Shown here piece by piece: positions 55,895-64,000 of a stretch of 64,000 bases of DNA (position 1 is its first letter; every line of letters starts with the position of its first letter). The stretch spans positions 1,009,527 to 1,073,526 of the forward strand of contig ML679991.1 of assembly GCA_007922225.1 (NCBI GenBank), in the 5' to 3' direction. The notes beneath the pieces were generated by a model that saw only the letters and a program-made list of their open reading frames with translations, did not search any database and had not been told where the DNA came from. Position numbers and translations under genes: made by a program. The DNA is from Emydura subglobosa. Lineage: Eukaryota > Chordata > Testudines > Chelidae.

Positions 55895-56837
55895 CACAGT
55901 GCTGCTAGGCCTGGCGAAATCAACCACGGTTTTCCCTTGAGGGTGACTCCGCCACCTTGGGGTGGGGTTCCTGTGACACTGGCCCCACGGGGAAAGACGC
56001 TTTGAGGAGCCAATGGGAGGTGCAGAAAGATGGAATATGAAGGAACATGGCTGCCATGTGCCTTGACTTTCAATGGCAACCACCCACTTTTTATTCCTCC
56101 ACTGAGGATGCTTGTCTGGTGCAGACTGTCCTGTCTTGGGGGGTCCCATAGTAGAGGAGCTATTGCGTGAGCCAAAGGGAATCTGCTCGCACCAGGGTCT
56201 GCTGTGAGGTCTTGGCTAGGAGTCGTCCTTTGTGGATCTGGCCCAGGAACATGCCAGAGCTGGGAAGAATGAAACCTTGAAACTCTGCAGGTAGCTGCCA
56301 GTGGAGCCCAGGGTGTCAAGAAGTGCTTCCTGCGCTCTGTGAGGACGTCCTCGCTGGGCGCATGCCTCGGGGGGCTGGCACCCTATCCACTACGGGAGGG
56401 AGGTTTTTGTAAAGGCCTCCCTAGGGAATGTATCACCGTGGTACTGCTGTCCCCACGATGTTTCAGCCTCATACAAAAACAGCTCCTCCCTCAGCCCCAC
56501 CCCAGAGACACAGCAGAGGGTCTGTGCTTATACTGACTAAAGAAGGGGAAACAGATGGTGACACCTGGCCAGATAGAGGGTTCCTGGGCTTCTCTGTGCA
56601 GGAACTCGCTGTGCTCTCTCTGCTCCCTCCCCACTACCCCTCATGAAGTCAAACTGGTATTTAGAGCTTAGGAGAAGGAAAGGGAAGCTGTGACAGCTGG
56701 AAACCACAGGGTGATACCCAGCCTAGACACTCGCATACAGACAGCTGTGTCAGTACAGCTCGGTTGTAGGCAGTGTTGTTGTTGGCATGTTGATCCCAGG
56801 ATAGCATGTTTAGCTGTGGCGCTCTCAGTACCTTTCC

Positions 56838-56944
56838 CGGACCTGAAGAAGAGCTCTATGTGGCTTGAAAGCTTGTGTCTCTCACCCATAGAAGCTGGTC
56901 CAATAAAAGATATTACCTCCCCCACCTGGTCTCTCAGCTACACA
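56838..56944. repeat. Fold-back repeat, right half
   Basis: 'gtggcttgaaagcttgtgtc' and 'tattacctcccccacctggt' match the right half of the element at 40,106. Confidence 0.8.
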
Positions 56945-58543
56945 TAGAGAACTAGATGCAAGTACAAGCACGTGATACACATAACATCTAGTAATGAGTG
57001 GTGACACAGATACAGGCACACATATACACACAGAGGCATGTGCAGACAGACACCCAAGAATGTGCAGAGAACAGCAAAGGCACAGACGGATGAACACTCT
57101 GCAGAAGCATGTGTGCTGTCACACACGCTCTGAGGCAGGTCACATGTACAGTCTCCCCTCCTCCCCCCATAGAATCATATGTATAGATGCACCTGCAGAA
57201 ACACACACTCACACACAAACCTTGTCATACTCTCACCCCTCCCTCACTCCTCCCCCAGAAATTAACTGTGCTAGTTAGAAAATGTTCATAGGGAATTGTA
57301 TCTGACAAAGCTTTGAATAAAAAGGTTTCCTGTGTTTTGATTAGCTCTAGACGTTCAGCACGGATACAGATGCATGCATTCCCACCCAGAAGCCCAGGGA
57401 CTGACATACAGTCCCAGCAGGACAGAAGTTTATTCATTCAGGATCCATGAGATCTGGTGGGAACACCGGAATACACCATAGCCTTGTTATTCTTTGAGCA
57501 TGAACTTGGACTCTCAGCACCTGATTTAGTGGAAGAAATTAGGGATGGGGAGAACCAGGTCAGAAGAAATAAGAAGCCACCCACCGAGCCTTTGTGGAGA
57601 TTTAAGAACAATGTGTGTGTGTTTAAGGCATGGTTTCCTGTCCTGGATCATTTCGTCCTAAGAAGCCTGTTTCTCTCACTCGTGTGGTTCCTCCCACCAC
57701 TTGTAGAAGCACCATGACTCAGCTCCTCAAATCTTTGAGAATCTGGGCCCACGTCACTGAGGGACCAGCATTCCTACAGAGTCTGTTAACCCAGAGATCC
57801 CCGAGTGCTTTACAGACAATATACAGGGGCCATGCACTTGGAGGGACACTGCACAACACGAACACAGGAGAGGAGTTACTGCCACAGCCCCTGGTGCTGC
57901 AAGGGAAATTTGATCCTGTTGGTATTTTTCCAGTAAACAGTTAACTCTAAAACCTGAACTCTTGCAAAAATGGCTTTGGACCTTTAAGCACCATGACCGG
58001 CCCTGGGCTTTAGCTCTTATATTGCTTCCAAATAATGGCACCCCCAGCAGCAGAGCACACCTTAGCCTCACGCTGGGGCGTTGGGAGCCATACTCACTAA
58101 CAGGGAGGAATGCCCCCGACTGAGTCACCCACACCATTCCCAGCATTGCCATGGACTTGCTTATTCAACTTGGATCACCAGAGAAACGTGCTACTTGTAG
58201 AGTAGAGGAAGGAAGTGACGTCAGGGTGACCTGGAAAATTCTCACCCATCTTGTACCCGGTCCTAACTCCTCTCCTGCATGGGGGGAGGGGTATGAAAGT
58301 CAAGATGGAGTTGAACAATACAAAAAGAAGACTTTAGTCTAGAATGGTCTAATGAGAGAGCTGGGCATCTTTCCCCTCCACAGAAGTAGGCTGACAATGT
58401 TCCTCAGCATGACATCACTTCAGTGAATCCCAGCCACAGGTGAAAATAAGAAAATCCACCACATAGTTCATTATGATTGTCTAATTCTACCCTGGAGAAG
58501 CCTGATGCGGGAACAGCAAAATGTCAGAATGGAGGGGCATCAA

Positions 58544-58662
58544 CAGAGCTGGGTGGGGATCACAAGGACTGGAATAGCAGAGGGCTGCAGGTCAGGACTG
58601 AGGCGAGGGCGTTGGCAGAGCTGGGTGGGGATCACAAGGACTGGAATAGCAGAGGGCTGCAG
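58544..58662. repeat. 47-bp direct repeat, two copies 72 bp apart
   Basis: 'cagagctgggtggggatcac' with the following 27 bases ending 'agagggctgcag' occurs identically at 58,544-58,590 and 58,616-58,662, implying a recent local duplication. Confidence 0.95.
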
Positions 58663-60984
58663 AGCAGGAAGGAGAGGCATTGGTGCATGGGAGATTTGAT
58701 CAGCTTGGAACAGGAATGGCATCCATTTAATCAGAACTCCAAAACCCTGATCTCATATTGACATCTTTGTATCTGGGGCCATCATCTCAACTGTGCCAAT
58801 AACGGCCTTGCAGATAGGGTTTGTTAAGTGCAGTGTCTGATACTCTTTGCTGCCATCTGCTGAGACACTGAGCCTGCAGATAGGTTCCCTAAACCGACAG
58901 AAATGGAAATCTTCGGCCCAGTTCATCCTTGCCCCAGACTGAGTTTGGGTGAAGGAAGAGAGATGGAGGAGGCTTTATGCCACCTCTGGACCTTACATAT
59001 TTGAGGCTGGGCAGGGCCTGTTTCAATATCCCTAGGGATGTGCTCACTTGTGCCCAACAAAGACCTCAGAGGGACCAATGCAGCACCTGGGAATAACCAG
59101 CGTACCCAGTGCTCCAGCCATGCTCCTGTGGTGCAGACGAATGCCCCTGGCATGACACGTACATCCAGAGGGGAGAGGAGCCAGATCATCAGTGTGGCAG
59201 TTTGTTTATGCTGGTATTAAGGTGTCACTGCACAGGAATGAACCAGGCCTCTTGACACTTCTCTGCTCTTTGGGATGCAAGCTGGGGGTATATATTTGAT
59301 CCTTAGGTTTTGAACTCTGCTCAATGGAAGCCATAATCTGTTACCTTGAAACGTCTCTTTCCCAGGATTATTATATCTTCTGTTTGCTTAGCCAGTTCTT
59401 CCAGATCCAGCTGCCCTTTGCATTTTCTTCTAGCCTTTTCTCACAAGAGGCCATTACCCCAATTTCTAGGACTTTTTATGACGTGCCCCTCTCCCCAGTT
59501 CAGCACAGTGCCAGTCACAGCAGATGTGTATTCACTCTCTAGTTATCTAGTAACAAAACATCCGCTCCTTCTTTCCAATCACAGATGATGATTGAAGTGG
59601 TTCAGTGAGGCCACTGCTTGCTTTTAAGGCTGTAGTGAATTTGGGGTTGGATTGACATTCTCTGGAGCCTGAAGTCCCCCCAACAGGGACAGCATGGGCA
59701 GTGGGCGCCCAGCCTTCTCCACACACTGCCCTGTCAGCATGCCCCATCCCCGGCATGCAGTGAAAGGGGTGTTCAGTCTCCATGGCCCATTTACTCCACG
59801 GCTTCTCTGCTGAGAATGGCAGCTGTACGGGGTGGGGTTGGGCTACGTCCCTGGTATATAGATTGCAGGGTTTTGCATGGCCAGGGTGAGAGGGAAGCTG
59901 GGTCACGTGACACCTGTTTATTGTCTGTAGACCACAGAAAGAACAATGCTCGGCAGCGTGACCCACCTGCGCTGTGACCTCTTGGAAATGCTTTGTGGCG
60001 CTGTCCCTGCTGCATGTGGTTTTGAAAAGGAGACCTACACCTGCTCACAGGTGGCATGGCAATGGTGACTCCCCAATCACTTGTGACTCCGAGCGTTTAA
60101 CCACATGCAGAGACCAACCCCCAGGGCCTTGTTATTGAAACTTCTGCTGCCTTTTCAGTTCTGCACTGGCACAATACGAACACCTCCTCCCCACATCCGC
60201 TCTGCTCTCTGCCCCTCACCACATCCGCCCAGCTCTCTGCTGCTCCCCACCCATCTTGGCTCCCTTCCCCGTCTTCAGGTGAGCTGACTTGGACTAAGAT
60301 TGTGTCAGCTTTCTCATGCGAAGGCCAGTCCTTAAACGGAAGAGTTTCAGGGAGAAAGCAATTGGTACAGGGAGTGGTTTGGGTGACCCAGGAGGGAGCC
60401 TTTCCCCTGTAAGTTAGCACTGACCCAAAAGTCCCTGCCTGGTGCCAAGGGGCGCAGTGATGCAAGGAAGGGTGTGGGTGACTCTCTCCCAATCTAAATC
60501 AGTACTGACCCCAACATTGCTGGGTGAAACAGTGCGGCTGGAGCTGAGTGGTAACACCAAGATCATAACTAGTTCTAATCACTGAAGATCCCATGCGGGG
60601 GCAGCTGTACAGCCATGTAACCTGTGCAGTTGCATTGGTCTGTGTATTGCTATGGTCCCATGCCACATTCACACACCAGGCTGTGTCACTCCCCATTTCA
60701 TGAGTGCTTCTCTGTGGCCATGGCATAGGTGAATTTCCGTCCCCACTCCCTCCTTGGTTAGTTGTCCTTCCTTGCCAGCTCTTGGCTTGTACGGGCCAGC
60801 AGGTTTTGGGGGATAGCCATATGGGCTTCCCATTACAGAGCACCATCTTATTGTTCCCACCATCATCATTAGTGTTTTGTTTTGCAAACTATTTTCTGTT
60901 GTCTTCACATCCTCTGGGGCAAAAGCATATGCTCCGAGATGGGGGCTCGTTGGATCCTGCCCTCAAGGAATTGAGGGTGGAGAC

Positions 60985-61120
60985 ATGGAAACAGAGAGAG
61001 AAACAAAGACAAAGTGATCAAGATAGACAGAGAAGAAAAAGGAGGAAAAAGAGAGAAGGAGACAGAAAGAAAGAAAGGGCAAAGAAAGAGACAGAGCTAG
61101 AGAAGGACAAAAGACAAAAA
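60985..61120. repeat. Purine-rich tract
   Basis: Runs of 'gaaagaaagggcaaagaaag' type on the + strand. The long open frame across it is low complexity and not a gene. Confidence 0.8.
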
Positions 61121-61296
61121 GACAAGGTGGATGAGGTAATATTTTTATTGGGACAACTTCTCTTGGTGAGAGAGACAGGCTTTCAAGCTCCATGGAGCTC
61201 TTCTCCAGGTCTGGGACCAGACCTCTCTCACCAGCGGAAGTTGGTCCAATAAAAGGTATTACCTTGCCCACTTGGTCTCGCTAATATTCTGGGACC
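61119..61296. repeat. Fold-back interspersed repeat
   Basis: Left arm 'acaaggtggatgaggtaata' and right arm 'tattaccttgcccacttggt' are inverted partners. Same family as 40,106-40,390. Confidence 0.85.
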
Positions 61297-61682
61297 AAAA
61301 CACTGCAAAACACTGCAAAAAACACAGCAAACATAGAAAGCCAGAGCAATGGGCAGAGTAGGAATGAAACAGAGAGATTGAGACAGACAGGCAGACACAG
61401 AGTAGGAGAGAATCAGAAAGAAATCTCTTGATACCGTAGCCTAGGAACAGTCTATTATTTATACCCCCTCGACAAGGTCAATGTTTTGCCGAGTGAGTAC
61501 ATTACGTTGTTTTTTTATTCATAATCATCATGGCAAGGCCAGTTGGTTAGAGTTTGTGCCTTGAATAATTTTCTTGCCAGTTTTCCCTCGCCTTCACCTG
61601 TGTGAATGCTACATATCACTAGCACAAGGGAAACTTTGAAGTGTCCTTCAGGGGAGTAGGGAGATAAATCATGCCCTCTTAC

Positions 61683-61735
61683 CTGTAACCGTGAGCACAG
61701 TGCCAGCTCCGAAGATAAGAGGATCGGTATTAGAA
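61683..61735 (-). CDS. TRBJ: TRBJ segment 3
   Basis: Encodes SNTDPLIFGAGTVLTVT, ending in T rather than L like some mammalian TRBJ; donor GTAAGA. Heptamer AGCTGTG, a 12-base spacer and nonamer GGTTTTATT at 61,736-61,763. Confidence 0.94.
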
Positions 61736-62233
61736 CACAGCTGTAAACTGTCAGAATAAAACCCACAGCTCCTAACCTATCCCAGCCCCCACTGCTCTGC
61801 AGCCCAGCGACCAGGGACAGATTGTGTCACTGGCGGCTGCAATCAGACGAGGCTCTGGCATTCCACAGGAAAAGGCAGGAGGCAAAGAGGAGCATATGGT
61901 TCTATAATGTCCTTCAGATGTTCTCTCAAAACAGCCCCCAGAGAGGGGAAAGAGAGGGACTGTGTGTGGGAGACACAGAGAGCAGGAATGAAAACGTTAC
62001 CGAGAGAGGAGGGGAATCGAGGAAAAGCGAGAATGACAGACAGACAGACAGTCGGTCCGACACGTTACAAATTGGGGTCAGTGAAAGGAGAATGTTGTGG
62101 AGTGTAGCAGCCCCAGAGATGCCATCAGGCAGTCAAACAACAATCTCCAGAGAGCAGAGCAAAGTGCCATCGGTCTATACCCTCCCCAGCCACCCCCTGT
62201 CTCCAGGACAGGAGCCAGTAGCCAGTTCCTTAC

Positions 62234-62283
62234 CCAGCACTGTGAGCTTGGTCCCGTCTCCGAAGTACTGCTCTCGGTTGTTA
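62234..62283 (-). CDS. TRBJ: TRBJ segment 2
   Basis: Encodes NNREQYFGDGTKLTVL; donor GTAAGG. Consensus heptamer CACTGTG and nonamer GGTTTTTGC, but 13 rather than 12 bases between them (62,284-62,312). Confidence 0.95.
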
Positions 62284-62918
62284 CACAGTGAGGCAGGAGA
62301 GCTGCAAAAACCCCATGGACTGGGCACAAGTCCCCCACCCCCAACCTCCATACTCCCTCCAGGAATGGCTGGACAGAGCAGTTATTTCTGCCTGTCTCCC
62401 GTCAGAGGCCTTGCAGGGAGCGTTCCTGCTATAACACAGCTCAGCCCAGGGAGGGCATGAGGAATTTAGGAAGGGGGACCTCTGAGAACCCCCCTCCTCC
62501 ATCTCAGTTTGCCCTTTTTAGCCCTATACAATTGCTCTGTAGTGTGAGGGGATGAGCAGTGAGAAGCCCGAGTCCCAGGACTGAATTAGACATGCCGACG
62601 GCTCAGAATACAACCTGCAAGAAGACCAGCTAGGGTAAAATGACCAGGGCTACCAATCAACAGGCTTCAGGCCTTGTGCTTGGTGTCAGGAAGAAATCCT
62701 GTCCCCTTGGTGCCTGCTGGCACTAGGAGCTACTTCATGGATGGGTCGGGGTCACACCTTCCTTGGAAGCATCTGGCATTAGCTGTGGGTCTCTGGATTA
62801 GATGGACCAGAGGCCTGTCTCACTACGTGGGACAAAGAACTTGGTGGAGCACTGGTCGGGTCTCATGGCAAAAGCTCAACAATATCACAGACAACACATG
62901 ACTCGGCTTCTCTCTTAC

Positions 62919-62967
62919 CTAAGACAGTGAGTTTGGTGCCATCGCCGAAGTATAGTATTTCAGCATT
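62919..62967 (-). CDS. TRBJ: TRBJ segment 1 (most 5' seen)
   Basis: Encodes NAEILYFGDGTKLTVL; donor GTAAGA. Heptamer TGGTGTG, a 12-base spacer and nonamer GGTTTTCTG at 62,968-62,995. It is the J farthest from TRBC in the window. Confidence 0.93.
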
Positions 62968-62995
62968 CACACCATTCTGTAGCTGCCAGAAAACC

Positions 62996-64000
62996 TCCCC
63001 TCCAGACTCAGTCTGGTGAACCCACTCTGCAATCTACCCTCCTCCTCCTCACCACGCACCAGCAAAAGGAGAAACCAAAGGCACAGCAAATTATTGACAT
63101 TGAAATAACAGGGGGAAACCATCTTTTAGGTCAGGCCAAGTCCATCCCTGCTGGGGCCAATGCACGACTGGTCCCCGAGCGTCTTCCCCAGGGCTTTGTC
63201 TGCTCCAGGTTTAAATGATTCAACTGATGGGGCTTCCAGCACTTCCTTCAGGGAGACTCAGTCAGACTCAGCCTGTAGGAAATGGTTTCTGATATCCATC
63301 CAGAGTCCTTCCCTTTGCTCATTTTCATTCCAGTATCTCTCATCCCCACTTCCACCAACCATGTCTTAACCCCACTTGATGTTTGCACTCTGTAAAAACC
63401 TAACTATTGACTCATTTCAGGTTGGCGGGGGTCTTCCAGCCCATTCCTCTCTATCATGGCAGGACTGAGTTCTCTGTCCCTAAATCATCCCTGACAGATG
63501 GGCTTCTAGTCTGCCCCTTGATCTCCATGGGTAGTGATTCCATGTGTTTCCTTAGCAGCGTGTCCCATCCCCCAGGCTGTTCAGAGTTTCCTGAGCACAG
63601 TGAGGGTAAAGGCTCCTCAGCCAGCGCTGAGGGGAGAGTCCCTTTGCTCCACTAGTTTTTCTCCCCTGTCTTGACCAGAAACCCTCAGAGTGCCCTGTGC
63701 AACAGGCTGCAGTCAACCTGGGTCCTGCACCTTGAATTCCTTCAGGCCAGGCACCTGAGACTCACTCGCATCTCACAACGGTTCATTAATCACTGAAAAA
63801 TTACTAGAGGACTCTCTGTGACTGTCCTGTTGTGGAAATCACCATCAATAACCTGTAACCCTTCTACGTCCTCAGTACAAGGGGGCTGGTGCAATCAAAA
63901 GACTGGTGCTAGCAAGTACATTGACCCTGGGGACAACTGTGTGACAATGACAACACAGTGGTCCTCTTTCAGGTTTACAAAGGCAGATTTGTTTTGTTCA
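62996..64000. other. Interval upstream of the J array
   Basis: No TRBJ, and no TRBD with paired 12/23 signals, was recognised. The TRBD segment or segments may lie to the right of the window. Confidence 0.5.

Larger units (their letters stand above)
55902..61682. other. 5.8-kb J-free interval inside the J array
   Basis: No FGxG-plus-donor J pattern, D segment or other gene was found on either strand. It holds a half fold-back repeat (56,838), CA-rich sequence (57,000-57,230), a 47-bp duplication (58,544) and a purine tract with a fold-back repeat (60,985-61,296). Confidence 0.6.

Noticed and set aside
60704..61252. 182-codon open frame with a charged K/R/E-rich middle
   Set aside because: The charged part is translation of a purine tract and the end is a fold-back repeat.
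63930..63975. Possible TRBD: 'aactgtg' and CACAGTG flanking 'tgacaatgacaa'
   Set aside because: The core is not G-rich, no nonamer lies at 23 bases on one side, and the sequence 12 bases beyond CACAGTG does not match ACAAAAACC.

Overview
The window is part of a T-cell receptor beta (TRB) locus from a non-mammalian vertebrate. The many CR1 LINE pieces, Harbinger elements and MIR-like SINEs suggest a sauropsid, most likely a turtle; that placement is an inference from repeat content and style, not from a species-level match.

Layout. 1-9,000: gene-free flank holding a CR1 fragment, a complete ~3.75-kb PIF/Harbinger transposon with an intact transposase (1,729-5,476), a fold-back repeat and one orphan TRBV leader exon. 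9,000-35,000: a cluster of TRBV gene segments on the + strand. Six have intact leader splicing, framework residues and a 23-bp-spacer recombination signal (RSS): three TRBV30-like (CAWS ending) and three of CASS type. Two more are clear pseudogenes and two are older relics. Most of this is a tandem duplication (about 9,720-21,270 and 22,226-35,900), later altered by a solo-LTR-like insertion, CR1, a Harbinger MITE, minisatellite growth and deletions. Two runs of N (22,216-22,225 and 33,727-33,826) are assembly gaps. 36,000-43,200: a V-free spacer rich in LINE debris, lying where mammals keep the TRB enhancer.

43,200-63,000: the D/J/C side of the locus on the - strand. The single TRBC gene has four exons (336, 18, 107 nt and a short terminal exon with a poly(A) signal) at 47,006 down to ~43,270. 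Upstream of it on the - strand lie fifteen TRBJ segments (14 intact, 1 broken) at 47.66-62.97 kb, each intact one with a GT donor and a recognisable heptamer, most with a 12-bp-type RSS. No TRBD was found; it may lie beyond the right edge.

How it works together. V (+) carries 23-RSS and J (-) carries 12-RSS, so any V here could join D-J only by inversion, as mammalian TRBV30 does from its position 3' of TRBC. The point of interest is that this locus holds a whole expanded, mixed-family cluster in that inverted 3' position, with J segments in one long array in front of one C gene.
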